Assembly (NCBI GenBank): GCA_903825445.1
Contig: CAIKAS010000364.1
Span: 90,298 to 141,988, forward strand
DNA length: 51,691 nt
Origin: an uncultured Acidobacteriia bacterium
Lineage (GTDB): Bacteria > Acidobacteriota > Terriglobia > Bryobacterales > Bryobacteraceae
Reading direction: 5' to 3'
This document shows positions 18,607 through 26,841 of the stretch, in pieces; within the stretch, counting starts at the first letter, position 1, and every line of letters begins with the position of its first letter. The translations under genes were made by a program, and so were the position numbers. Below the pieces are notes generated by a model. That model worked only from the letters and a program-made list of their open reading frames with translations, searched no databases and was not told where the DNA came from.

Positions 18607-19745
18607 GGTAGAATTTCTCCGCGTACGGCCAGGAAATGCCGGATAGTTGGACGCAACCGCGGCGCAACAAGCAGCTGAAGGAAGCCGATTAGAGCACTCA
18701 GCGGGGTCGTCATCACCCAGGGCGTGCGTTCGCGCCATAGTTCCGCCAGCGTCCGCACTACGCCATCATCGCAGCGATAGAAGATGCGGTCCGTCCAGCG
18801 CTCACGTCCTGGATACCCCGGATATGGGCGAAGGATCTCCCAGGCCGTCTCGATGATTCGAAGTGCCATCGGCTCCCGATAGTGAGGCATGAAGTAGGGA
18901 ACGCTCTTGCCGCGCCGAACCTCGGCCACGAACTCCGTGAAGCTGCCCGCATTTGTCAGATTGATGCAGGCGGCAGGCTCGCAGGCGTGGCGGTCGCCAC
19001 CGGAGATCAATGGACGCCCGTACAACTCCGCGAGTTCGATGACCTTCTTGTTTTCCTTCCAGCTCCGTGTTCCGTTAAGTTCGAACGCGTGGATCGACTG
19101 CAAGCACTCCCGCAGAATACGCGGCAGCGCCCGGTCGTGATCCGACTGCAGTATTCCTTCTTCCAGCCAGAACGGATGATTCAACACCACCAGCACTTCC
19201 TGCATTTCAGCCAGTTCGCTAAGCAGGCCCGGCAGCGCACTTTCGTCCGGCGCAGCGGTGAACGCGGACATCCGCGACATGAGCCCGCGCGCCGCTGCTA
19301 CGGGAAGATTGTGAATTCCGAAGTGGAATATGGAACGGTCGAACGGCACTGTCCACTCGACAGATACGGGGACTTCACGCGGATCGGCCGCAACCTGCAG
19401 TGACATTCCGGCTTCGATGTTGTCGTGATCCGTCAGCGACACCAGCGCGCGCAGATCCATGTTCTCAATTTGCTTTCTTTCGAGCCGTAAGGCGGAAGCC
19501 GGGCTCAGCGGAGGTGTCCAGAAGGCGCGACGGAAGTCGATGCGTTCCGGCGCCCGCTCATAGCCGCTGACAATCTGCGACACAACCGGGGCCTGATGCA
19601 GATAGCGCGGCAGGAAATCCAGGCACTCTTCGGAATGCATGGTGTGCCCGTGCAGACACACACCGGTGCCGAACTCCTGGGCGGATTCGGCGTCTTTCTC
19701 TTTCCAGGCAAACTTGACGCCGCCTAACCTGATATTCCGGTTCAT
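18603..19745 (-). CDS. PHP-domain phosphoesterase-like protein
   Basis: 380 residues. Metal-ligand motifs of the PHP superfamily appear in order: LHGHTMHS (31-38), LTDHDNIEAG (104-113), a Glu in VSVEW (130), NHPFW near 190 and GGDRHACE near 250. The C-terminal 80 residues are basic and amphipathic and may touch the membrane. PHP proteins hydrolyse phosphate esters with a trinuclear metal centre; the substrate here is unknown. It overlaps DUF2062 by 4 bases and follows the GT4 gene after 97 bases. Its Shine-Dalgarno and start codon sit inside a strong predicted stem-loop, so translation may be controlled. Confidence 0.82.
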   Translation of the reverse strand: MNRNIRLGGVKFAWKEKDAESAQEFGTGVCLHGHTMHSEECLDFLPRYLHQAPVVSQIVSGYERAPERIDFRRAFWTPPLSPASALRLERKQIENMDLRALVSLTDHDNIEAGMSLQVAADPREVPVSVEWTVPFDRSIFHFGIHNLPVAAARGLMSRMSAFTAAPDESALPGLLSELAEMQEVLVVLNHPFWLEEGILQSDHDRALPRILRECLQSIHAFELNGTRSWKENKKVIELAELYGRPLISGGDRHACEPAACINLTNAGSFTEFVAEVRRGKSVPYFMPHYREPMALRIIETAWEILRPYPGYPGRERWTDRIFYRCDDGVVRTLAELWRERTPWVMTTPLSALIGFLQLLVAPRLRPTIRHFLAVRGEILP

Positions 19746-19790
19746 TGTAATTCTCCCGTGTATTCAGCATGGCGGGAGAATGGTTACAAT
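19744..19790 (-). promoter_or_regulatory. Stem-loop occluding the PHP ribosome-binding site
   Basis: In minus-strand RNA, AUUGUAA (19790-19784) pairs with UUACAAU (19750-19744) and UUCUCCCG (19780-19773) pairs with CGGGAGAA (19758-19751). This gives 15 pairs with a 3-base CCA bulge and a 14-base loop. The 3' arm contains the Shine-Dalgarno GGGAG and the first two bases of the AUG. There is no T-run after it, so it is not a terminator of the upstream GT4 gene. A translational switch, thermometer-like or ligand- or sRNA-dependent, is an inference. Confidence 0.55.
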
Positions 19791-19842
19791 TCCTTGCCAA
19801 AGCAGTGATGCTTTCGCTAAAACATTTCGGTATCGCTATGTA

Positions 19843-21042
19843 TTAGTTGGGTGACACGAGCATCGGTTGCGGGACACTTTTGGCCTGACTGACTATGGGT
19901 TGATAACCAGCGTAGACCTTTTCGAAGACTTCGTTCCACGACTCTTCGCGCGCATGTTCCCTTGCCGCGATAGCCATCGCGTTCCGTAACGCGGCATCGC
20001 GCAACAGCCGAACGGTGCGCTCAATGAACGTGTCGTCGGATTCCGCTATGTAACCGCTGACCCCATCTCGCACGATGTATTTCGGCCCTCCCGCCGCCGT
20101 CACCACCGCGGGCACTCCGGATGCGAGGGCTTCCAGCACAACGTTGCCGAATGTGTCCGTCCGGGAAGGAAAAACGAAGACATCCATATTGGCGTAGTCT
20201 TCGCTCAGATTCTCGCCGCGTCGAATGCCCTGGAAATCGGCATTCTTCAGGTGCCGCCGCAACCATTCCATTTCGCTGCCATCGCCCACAATCAGGAAGC
20301 GAAATGCCGGTACGCCCGCGGACAAGAGGGCAATCTCCAAATCGCGCAGGAATCGCACGCTCTTCTCCGGTGTAATCCTGCCCACGTAGCCGATTCGCAG
20401 AATGCCATCGTGGATCGTCCGCTTCGCCGGATCGAACAGTTGTGTATCGATACCCCGCCGCATCGGATACACCGGCTTAGAGGTACCGGCACGCAGCATC
20501 GCTACGAGTTCCGAATTGGGCGCGTACAGCACATTCCCCATCCTGTAGAAGGCCAGGCAAACCCGCAGGCATTGCGCTTCAGTGAATCGCCCGATTTGGG
20601 TACGCACGCTTCGCGGCAACCAGCGGAGCGAATTCATCAGACGCATCGCCCCGAACTCATGCAAATTCGTATGCCACGACATGGCCAGGGGAATTTTGAG
20701 TTTCTTCGCCAGATAAACACCCAGGCAGCTGATGTCACCCGGACTCACCACGTGGATAATGTCTGGCCTGAAATTCCGTACTCTCATGGCGAGTTTCTGG
20801 GCCGATCGCCACATGAACGGATCGTAGAGAAGCCCGCGGTCCAGGTGAATCGAAAACCGGCTGCGCGCCAGCTCGCAATGGATGACCGACCCGTCTTTTC
20901 GCTCTGCCTCCTTATCTGCGCTTCGAACGCAAAGCAGGGGATAGCCGTGGCGGCGGGCGAATTCGACAAACTGGCGGCTCGTCAGCGCAACACCGTTAAT
21001 TTCCTGGAATGTATCCGTGAAAAAGGCAACCCGCGGCGGCAT
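19843..21042 (-). CDS. GT4-family glycosyltransferase
   Basis: 399 residues. A GT-B fold with the N-terminal acceptor domain VAFFTDTFQEINGVALTS, the MSWHTNLHEFGA region and the C-terminal donor domain RIGYVGRITPEK, FLIVGDGSE, VFVFPSRTDTFGNVVLEALASG, the last containing the donor-site acidic pair. The N-terminal pattern resembles GDP-mannose-dependent mannosyltransferases (MgtA-like) and SqdX-like lipid glycosyltransferases, but the donor sugar cannot be read. It is transcribed toward the PHP-DUF2062-GH1 genes with a 97-base gap that contains the stem-loop. Likely works in cytoplasmic glycolipid or surface glycan synthesis. Confidence 0.88.
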   Translation of the reverse strand: MPPRVAFFTDTFQEINGVALTSRQFVEFARRHGYPLLCVRSADKEAERKDGSVIHCELARSRFSIHLDRGLLYDPFMWRSAQKLAMRVRNFRPDIIHVVSPGDISCLGVYLAKKLKIPLAMSWHTNLHEFGAMRLMNSLRWLPRSVRTQIGRFTEAQCLRVCLAFYRMGNVLYAPNSELVAMLRAGTSKPVYPMRRGIDTQLFDPAKRTIHDGILRIGYVGRITPEKSVRFLRDLEIALLSAGVPAFRFLIVGDGSEMEWLRRHLKNADFQGIRRGENLSEDYANMDVFVFPSRTDTFGNVVLEALASGVPAVVTAAGGPKYIVRDGVSGYIAESDDTFIERTVRLLRDAALRNAMAIAAREHAREESWNEVFEKVYAGYQPIVSQAKSVPQPMLVSPN

Positions 21043-21186
21043 CGCACTGCAAGTAGACCAGAGGCGAGTGAATATTCGATTACGGTTAGCTGACTATCAG
21101 GCGAATTCGAGTCGTAACGGGGCCTGCAAATAGTTCTCCACGCCCCGGGCGCCTTCGGCGTCAAGAATATTGACGGAAGGAGTCCC

Positions 21187-21549
21187 ATGCAAAAGTTCCA
21201 AAGCCTGATTCTGTACGGCATCACTCTCACTGCAGGAATTCTTATTTCAGCGTCTGCGCTGCTGCCCCAACCCCGGGCCGGCGGACCCGGCTGGCAGTAT
21301 TGCACAGTCACCGACACCTCCTATATCCAGCCCGTACGCGCAAACATTTGCTACGCGACCCCGAGCGGCTGTAAGAACGAAAGCGTCACCGCACCTGATT
21401 CCCGGACTGATGCCGAGGTCGCGGCAGCGCAAAAGCTGGGCGATCAAGGCTGGGAATTGATAGCGGCGACACATTCCGATAATCACGGGGAGACCTTGTA
21501 TTTCAAACGCCTCAAAGCACTCGACAACCAGCACCCTCTGGGCAACTGA
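21187..21549 (+). CDS. Small exported DUF4177-like protein
   Basis: 120 residues with a signal-type N-terminus (about 1-30, ILISASALLPQPRAG). The mature part starts with a WQYCTVT strand and ends with GDQGWELIAATHSDNHGETLYFKR, the strand-turn-strand pattern of DUF4177-type small proteins. Three cysteines (YCTV, ICYA, GCKN) are unusual for that family and may form a disulfide. A GGAAGGAG just before the ATG is a good ribosome-binding site. Function unknown. Confidence 0.75.
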   Translation: MQKFQSLILYGITLTAGILISASALLPQPRAGGPGWQYCTVTDTSYIQPVRANICYATPSGCKNESVTAPDSRTDAEVAAAQKLGDQGWELIAATHSDNHGETLYFKRLKALDNQHPLGN

Positions 21550-21569
21550 GCCTTAAGCCATTGAGTCAC

Positions 21570-22304
21570 ATGGGCAGAACAATCAAAGTCGCCGCAGTCG
21601 TATTAGCCGTTATAACCCTCGCTTACGGCGATGGCCCGGCACGCGAGAAGTTCGAGACCGCGTCTGTCAGGATCAGCCCGCTTGGGAGTACAGGAACCAC
21701 GTCATGGAGCGACATGGGTTCGGGTACGTTTACGGCGAAGAACACACCGTTGCGCATTCTGGTTGGGATGGCCTATGGAGTGGATGACAAGCAGATCCTT
21801 GGCGAAGATAAGCTCGGAACGGAGCTGTACGACGTCTCAGCCAGACCGGAAGGTGGCGGGAAGCTGAGCTACGAGAGGCTGCATCCGATGCTGGAATCGC
21901 TGCTCGCCGAACGCTTCGGACTCGTCGTTCATCGGGAGACGAAAGTGTTTTCCGGTTATGCACTCGTGCCTGCAAAAACAGGAGTGAAACTACAGGCAAG
22001 CGGGGCAACAGCAGCAGGGCAATCATCGATACTTCCGGGCAGACTCATCGGCCACGCTGTCGGCATGGCAGTGCTTGCATCCATGCTGGGACGGCCGCTG
22101 GGTGCACCCGTTGCGGACAAGACGGGGATCGAAGGCACGTACGAAGTCGATTTGAAGTTTGCGCCCGAAGGCAGTACCGATTCTTCGCGTCCGTCGATAT
22201 TCACCGCCGTTCAGGAACAACTGGGTCTGAAGCTGGAATCGCAGAAGGTCCCGCTGGAAATGCTGGTAATTGACCATTGCGAGCGAGTACCGACTGAAAA
22301 TTAA
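21570..22304 (+). CDS. TIGR03435-family secreted protein
   Basis: 244 residues from the ATG at 21570; a TTG three codons earlier is possible. Signal peptide about 1-20. The sequence FETASVRIS, then GTFTAKNTPLRILVGMAYGV, LYDVSARPEGG, MLESLLAERFGLVVHRETK, then VADKTGIEGTYEVDLKF and a closing LEMLVIDHCERVPTEN is the diagnostic series of the TIGR03435 family. That family is strongly expanded in Solibacter-like acidobacteria, and its function is unknown. It converges with the zinc-finger/TonB gene, 19 bases away. Confidence 0.92.
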   Translation: MGRTIKVAAVVLAVITLAYGDGPAREKFETASVRISPLGSTGTTSWSDMGSGTFTAKNTPLRILVGMAYGVDDKQILGEDKLGTELYDVSARPEGGGKLSYERLHPMLESLLAERFGLVVHRETKVFSGYALVPAKTGVKLQASGATAAGQSSILPGRLIGHAVGMAVLASMLGRPLGAPVADKTGIEGTYEVDLKFAPEGSTDSSRPSIFTAVQEQLGLKLESQKVPLEMLVIDHCERVPTEN

Positions 22305-22323
22305 TTGCGGCCCCAAGCGCCGT

Positions 22324-23325
22324 CTAGAGTAATCGGAAATTTACTTCCACCTGCGCGCGGACGCGTACAGCCGCGCCGTGGTTCGTACCCGGCTTGAACA
22401 GCCATTCACGCACCGCCTCGATGGCTTTTTCATCGAGGCCCATACCCAGGCTCTTGACGACCCGAATACTCTCCGCACGGCCATCCAGGCCCACGATGAT
22501 CGACAGCATAACGGACCCACTGTACTTCGCCTTACGCGCTTCTTCCGAGTACTCCGGGTCGACCCGGCTGATTACCGAGGGAGCCGTAATCCCATTCCCG
22601 GTGCTGTAAACCCCAATTTCCGAACCACTGCCGAGGTCGCCCCCGCTGCCCGTTCCGTTGGTGCCATACCCAACCCCACCCTGTCCTGGCCCAGGACCGA
22701 AACCAAATGTCCCCAGCGCCACGCCAGAGGTTCCGAGTAAAGCGTCCGGCGAATCGGGCAACGACAACGAAGGCGCAGAACTCCGCGTCGGCAACAAAGA
22801 TGCAGCAAATGTCTTCACGGCGCGCGGCACGGCACTCGTCGCTGACGTTACCGGCGCAATAGCCGTTTTCCCGCCACCGTCGCCATGCCCTGCCGTCGCG
22901 ACAATGTGCCTCACGACCGGTCTCGGTTCCGTCAGAACCACGTGCGACCTCCGACCCACGGCCGTCTGCGTCACACCCATCGTCATCAGCACCGCAACCA
23001 GCAGCCCCTGCACGACGAACGAAGCGGCTAAAGCCTGCGACCGGACGCCGCACCCTGACCGGCGAGTTTCCACGCCAGCCGTGGAAACCCTCCAAAGCAC
23101 CCGATGCAGCGCCAGACGGATATCCAAATCACGGCCATCCGTCGCTACGCAAAGATCCCCGAGCCAGGCGCGAACACGCCGATTGGTGGCCATCGCACGC
23201 TCGAACGCAGCGCGACACCGTGGGCACTCCGCCATGTGCGCCTCCAGCGAACGGCACCATGTTCCCGAGGAGGGCACATCCAGATAAGCTTCAAAACCAG
23301 CGTCATCCAGGCATGTAGTCATCAC
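22324..23325 (-). CDS. Zinc-finger/TonB fusion protein (second copy)
   Basis: 333 residues. A cytoplasmic N-terminus with an anti-sigma-type zinc finger (His30, Cys34, Cys37 in HMAECPRC), one transmembrane helix (about 97-117), a Gly/Ser-rich linker (about 195-245) and a C-terminal TonB domain (about 250-333; VDPEYSEEARKAKYSGSV and AVREWLFKPG). The architecture would connect a cytoplasmic regulator-like domain to periplasmic energy transduction. Its TonB domain is nearly identical in key blocks to that of the protein at 24387, so the two are duplicates. It is the last of four same-strand genes beginning with an ECF sigma factor. The ligand and partner receptor are unknown. Confidence 0.85.
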   Translation of the reverse strand: MMTTCLDDAGFEAYLDVPSSGTWCRSLEAHMAECPRCRAAFERAMATNRRVRAWLGDLCVATDGRDLDIRLALHRVLWRVSTAGVETRRSGCGVRSQALAASFVVQGLLVAVLMTMGVTQTAVGRRSHVVLTEPRPVVRHIVATAGHGDGGGKTAIAPVTSATSAVPRAVKTFAASLLPTRSSAPSLSLPDSPDALLGTSGVALGTFGFGPGPGQGGVGYGTNGTGSGGDLGSGSEIGVYSTGNGITAPSVISRVDPEYSEEARKAKYSGSVMLSIIVGLDGRAESIRVVKSLGMGLDEKAIEAVREWLFKPGTNHGAAVRVRAQVEVNFRLL

Positions 23326-23376
23326 ACTGAATAAACGTCACCAGCCGCAACTTTCCAACCAGGTTGTTTTCCCGCT

Positions 23377-24354
23377 CTACTCCGATAGGAACTTCAACAA
23401 CTCCCGATTGAAAACGTCCGGCGTCTGAATATGCGGCACATGCCCTGCGCCGGAAATGAGAAACAACTCCGCACCTGGAATCGTGTCGACTATGTGTTTT
23501 GCAAGCGCGGGAAAATTCTGCCCATCGCGCTCGCCACCCATCACGAGCGTCTTCGCTTTGATGTGCTCCCAGTCGTGTACTACCGGATCCAGATAGGTGA
23601 TCTGCTGAATGATGGTGCGCACCATCGCGAACCTCGGCCAGTCGCTGCTCAGCGTGGGCGCATAGAGTATCCGGACGTACTGCTCATACTCCGGCTTCCA
23701 CGCATCGGGGAAGTAGCGTTCGATATTCGCGTACGCCGCCTGCCACGCCTGATCGTTCGTTCGCGCCATGGTGGATTTGTAAGTCTCTTCCGCGCTGCGC
23801 CAGGGAGTTGTCCACCGCATATCCGTCAAGCCAATGGGATCGTACAAGACCGCACGTTCGGTCATATCGGGGTATGACGCCGCGATCCTCGCCGCCAGCA
23901 TTCCGCCCATTGAATGCCCTACGATGGCAGCTTTAGCGATGCCCAGCGACTGCAGCAACGTGCGCGTATTCAGCGCCATGTCGTGAAAATTGTAAGGGAT
24001 GACAGGCTTCGACGATCGCCCAAACCCGATCTGATCCGGCACCACCACACGGAAGCCCGCACTGCGCAGAGCCTCAATCGGACTGCCGAAGTAGAAACCA
24101 CCGAAGTTCATGCCGTGCAGCAGGACTACCGTGCGCCCGTTCGGCTGACCCGCTGCCGGGACATCCATGTAGGCCATACGCACATCCTGCCCATAAACCG
24201 TCAGGGGCAAGTAGTGCACAGGATACGGATAGGCAACGTCTTCGTAGGTAATACTGCCTGGCTTCACATCCGCTGGAGCCTTACGGGCCTCCTGCGCGTG
24301 AATAGCCACCGCCCACGAACCAATCACAACTGCGATAAACCAGCAGCGACGCAT
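23377..24354 (-). CDS. Secreted alpha/beta hydrolase
   Basis: 325 residues. Signal peptide 1-20 (AVAIHAQ). The fold shows VVLLHGMNFGG (oxyanion loop), DQIGFGRSSKP, the nucleophile elbow GHSMGG, MGGERDGQNF with the acid, and GAGHVPHI with the catalytic histidine. This is the epoxide hydrolase/C-C hydrolase-like class; the reaction cannot be fixed. It lies between the two zinc-finger/TonB genes with 32 and 51 base gaps, so it is probably in the sigma-factor transcript and may be an output or modifier of the same response. Confidence 0.88.
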   Translation of the reverse strand: MRRCWFIAVVIGSWAVAIHAQEARKAPADVKPGSITYEDVAYPYPVHYLPLTVYGQDVRMAYMDVPAAGQPNGRTVVLLHGMNFGGFYFGSPIEALRSAGFRVVVPDQIGFGRSSKPVIPYNFHDMALNTRTLLQSLGIAKAAIVGHSMGGMLAARIAASYPDMTERAVLYDPIGLTDMRWTTPWRSAEETYKSTMARTNDQAWQAAYANIERYFPDAWKPEYEQYVRILYAPTLSSDWPRFAMVRTIIQQITYLDPVVHDWEHIKAKTLVMGGERDGQNFPALAKHIVDTIPGAELFLISGAGHVPHIQTPDVFNRELLKFLSE

Positions 24355-24386
24355 AGGTTGCCCTCCGTCGCTATCATACGCAAGAT

Positions 24387-25547
24387 CTACAGCAACCGGA
24401 AGTTCACTTCAATCTGCGCTCGTACCTTCACCGCCATGCCTTTGTTCGTCCCCGGCTTGAACCGCCATTTCTGCACGGCCTCGATCGCCTTCTCGTCGAG
24501 GCCCATCCCCAGGCTCTTCACAACCTTGATCTCTTCCGCCTTGCCATCGGTATTCACCACGATGGACAACAAGACAGATCCGCTGTACTTGGCCTTGCGG
24601 GCTTCTTCCGAGTATTCCGGGTCCACCTTAGTGATCACTGTAGGAGGCGTCGTGCCGTTGCCCACGGAATAGACGCCGCCCCCTCCGCCACCGCCGGCTC
24701 CACTGCCGTTCCCGTTGCCAATCCCGCTGCCCCGGCCATTGCCAATACCTCCGCCACTCCCAAAACCACCCCCGCCGCCAATCTGGCCCAGTGGATTTCC
24801 TATCGCCCCGGTCGGCGCGGCCCACGCATCGGGCGGAGCAATCAGTGAAGCATCCATCACCAGCGCCGGATGCTCAATGGTCACCAATGGCGGAACAAAC
24901 TGCTTCGGTGCCGGCTTCGGTAATTGAGCTTTGAGCGGGGGCAAGGGCGAGCGCGAGCCACCGCCGCCACCCTGATTGGGTTTCGCCTGCACAGGCTTCG
25001 GCGGAGGAGGAGGCGCCATCAGAATCGTGCTCTTGACCAGCTTCTGCACCTTATCGTTGGTCCCGAGGAGCATCAGCACCGCGACCAACGCGCCCTGAAA
25101 CACTACCGACGAGGCAATCGCCCGCGGATTCGTTCCCTGCCCCCAAATATCCTTCACCGCAACAGGCTTTGATGTCAATTCCAGCGGCGGCAGCTTCTCC
25201 GGCCGAATGAATTCACGAACATTCTGAACGATGGACCGATACCACGGAATCTCGGTATCAGGGGCCAGCAGTCGTGCCAGATGATCTTCCGCGCTCACGT
25301 GCGCGGGCGATTGTACTCGCGCCATTACCGAGGCCAGCGCGGCTGTCGAATCCACCTTCACTGCATCCGCGGGCGAAGCAAGTTCCCCAAGCCACGAATT
25401 CACGCGCTGATGCGTCGCGACTACCGCATCGAACGCGGCCCGACACTCCGCGCACAAAACCATGTGCTGTTCAGCTGTCAAACGCAGCGGCGTTGGCCCC
25501 GATTCTTCCAGGTAGCCCTGCAATTCCGCTTCAGTCAGACATGCCAT
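24387..25547 (-). CDS. Anti-sigma-like zinc finger fused to TonB
   Basis: 386 residues. Residues 28-35 give the HxxxCxxC zinc site (HMVLCAEC) used by ZAS anti-sigma factors. One transmembrane helix (about 143-162) is followed by a Pro-rich stretch (178-222), a Gly-rich linker (256-292) and a C-terminal TonB domain (302-386; VDPEYSEEARKAKYSGSV, AVQKWRFKPG). It starts 1 base after the ECF sigma stop. Seen: fusion and adjacency. Inferred: it binds the sigma factor in the cytoplasm and senses or energises an outer-membrane event through the TonB part. Confidence 0.87.
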   Translation of the reverse strand: MACLTEAELQGYLEESGPTPLRLTAEQHMVLCAECRAAFDAVVATHQRVNSWLGELASPADAVKVDSTAALASVMARVQSPAHVSAEDHLARLLAPDTEIPWYRSIVQNVREFIRPEKLPPLELTSKPVAVKDIWGQGTNPRAIASSVVFQGALVAVLMLLGTNDKVQKLVKSTILMAPPPPPKPVQAKPNQGGGGGSRSPLPPLKAQLPKPAPKQFVPPLVTIEHPALVMDASLIAPPDAWAAPTGAIGNPLGQIGGGGGFGSGGGIGNGRGSGIGNGNGSGAGGGGGGGVYSVGNGTTPPTVITKVDPEYSEEARKAKYSGSVLLSIVVNTDGKAEEIKVVKSLGMGLDEKAIEAVQKWRFKPGTNKGMAVKVRAQIEVNFRLL

Positions 25548-25548
25548 A

Positions 25549-26133
25549 TTATTCAGCCCTCCCGTACAGGCTCACGTACTCTTTCTCAAACTGCGCCTTC
25601 GCGCGTGAAATCAGAACGTAGAGCGAATCCGTCTTTAGCCCCAGCATCTGCGCCATCTCTTTGCATGTGAAACCACTGCTACCCATCAGAAGCACCTGGC
25701 CCTGAATCGGCTTCAAGCGACGGATCGCGGTGCGAACGCGTTCCCGCTGCTCTTCCGCCAGCAATTCGTATAAAGGGCTCCCCTGCCCGCTCTCCGCCTC
25801 TTCGCGATGCGCTTTTTCTTCACGACGCGACCGCCGCGCATTCGCACGCAGCGCATCCAATCCCAGATTCACCGCCGCGCGGTACAACCAGCCTGCGGGA
25901 TTCTCGGCTTCCGGAGCAGTGCCGCCTCCCGCCCCAGTGTTTCTTCTGTGTTGATAGAAGCGACAAAATGCGTCCGAAGCCAGTTCCTCTGCCTGCCCCG
26001 CATGGCCCACCAGCCGTACCAGTATCTTCACCAGCCTCGGATAGTGAGCGAGAAACAGTTCTTCAAATTCCAGATCAGAGTTCACGCCTGCAGGCCCGGC
26101 ACAAAGAATCGAAACTTCATAGCCTGGTTGCAC
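25549..26133 (-). CDS. ECF-type RNA polymerase sigma factor
   Basis: 194 residues. Region 2 is visible (FEELFLAHYPRLVKILVRLV, then AEELASDAFCRFYQH) and region 4 shows LKPIQGQVLLMGSSGFTCKEMAQMLG then SLYVLISRAKAQFEKEY, the helix-turn-helix that contacts the -35 element. An in-frame GTG at 26085 (VNSDLEFEEL) may be the true start, because the first 16 residues look untypical. The gene is followed after 1 base by a zinc-finger/TonB fusion, the position normally held by an anti-sigma factor. Its target promoters are unknown. Confidence 0.9.
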   Translation of the reverse strand: MQPGYEVSILCAGPAGVNSDLEFEELFLAHYPRLVKILVRLVGHAGQAEELASDAFCRFYQHRRNTGAGGGTAPEAENPAGWLYRAAVNLGLDALRANARRSRREEKAHREEAESGQGSPLYELLAEEQRERVRTAIRRLKPIQGQVLLMGSSGFTCKEMAQMLGLKTDSLYVLISRAKAQFEKEYVSLYGRAE

Positions 26134-26211
26134 ATCCCTTCAACGTCACCCGCCGCCAAAATCTAACGGTAAAGATTCGTACGGCTTTGCCGCCGTCCGT
26201 CTGAGCCACCA

Positions 26212-26766
26212 TTACCGATAGTTCTTGTCGTCAAGATGCGTAAAGTCCACGCCGTCTTTCATTACGCCAATCGTCACAATTCCGAACGTGAACACCTGCG
26301 TGCCCGGCTCCAGGTGTCCGCCGAAAGCATGGTCCGGCGTCGCCATCGTCATGTGCGCGTGGATCTTGCCGTCGATGATGTAGCCGTTCATCGAGATCAA
26401 ATCCGCCGGCGCAGTCGGGTCGGTCTCGAACATGTTCTTCGACGGCAAATCGCGATTGCTCACCTGATGCACCTGATAGCCCCGCACCGAACCCGCTCCG
26501 GCGAGGATCACCGCATTCCTGATCTTCTGCTCCGCCACCATCTTTTCGATCCCAGCCAGAAGATCGGCGCCAAACTTAAACCGCAGAATCACGATCCGGT
26601 CGAATTGCCCCTCAATGGCATAAACATCCGGAACGGCCGCGCTGTTCGGCCTTAGATCGTCGGCAGGATTGACGGAGCGGTTCGTCTGCTCCCGACGTGT
26701 TTGCTGGGCGCTTGCGAAAGCGACAGGCAGGACAAGCAGCGTGGTTATTAACAAGGCAGTGCGCAT
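26212..26766 (-). CDS. Secreted PPC (DUF296) domain protein
   Basis: 184 residues. A signal peptide (1-21, VAFASAQQ) is followed by a PPC/DUF296 domain: VYAIEGQFDRIVILRFKFGADLLAGIE, then NAVILAGAGSVRG, GKIHAHMTMATPD and GGHLEPGTQVFTFGIVTIG. The paired His residues of GKIHAHM and GGHLEPG are the metal-site residues of prokaryotic PPC proteins. Most family members are cytoplasmic, so export is unusual. Function unknown; the fold is also used in plant AT-hook proteins. Downstream of the AI-2E-type gene on the same strand with a 75-base gap. Confidence 0.82.
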   Translation of the reverse strand: MRTALLITTLLVLPVAFASAQQTRREQTNRSVNPADDLRPNSAAVPDVYAIEGQFDRIVILRFKFGADLLAGIEKMVAEQKIRNAVILAGAGSVRGYQVHQVSNRDLPSKNMFETDPTAPADLISMNGYIIDGKIHAHMTMATPDHAFGGHLEPGTQVFTFGIVTIGVMKDGVDFTHLDDKNYR

Positions 26767-26841
26767 AGGTTCATTATCTATCCGCTAAAACAGACGCGGT
26801 CGGGAAAATGAACCTTCAGGAAATTCAGCTGGCGCGCCGAA

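Noticed and set aside
19744-19790. Stem-loop as terminator of the GT4 gene
   Set aside because: No T-run follows in the direction of transcription, and the stem includes the start codon of the next gene.
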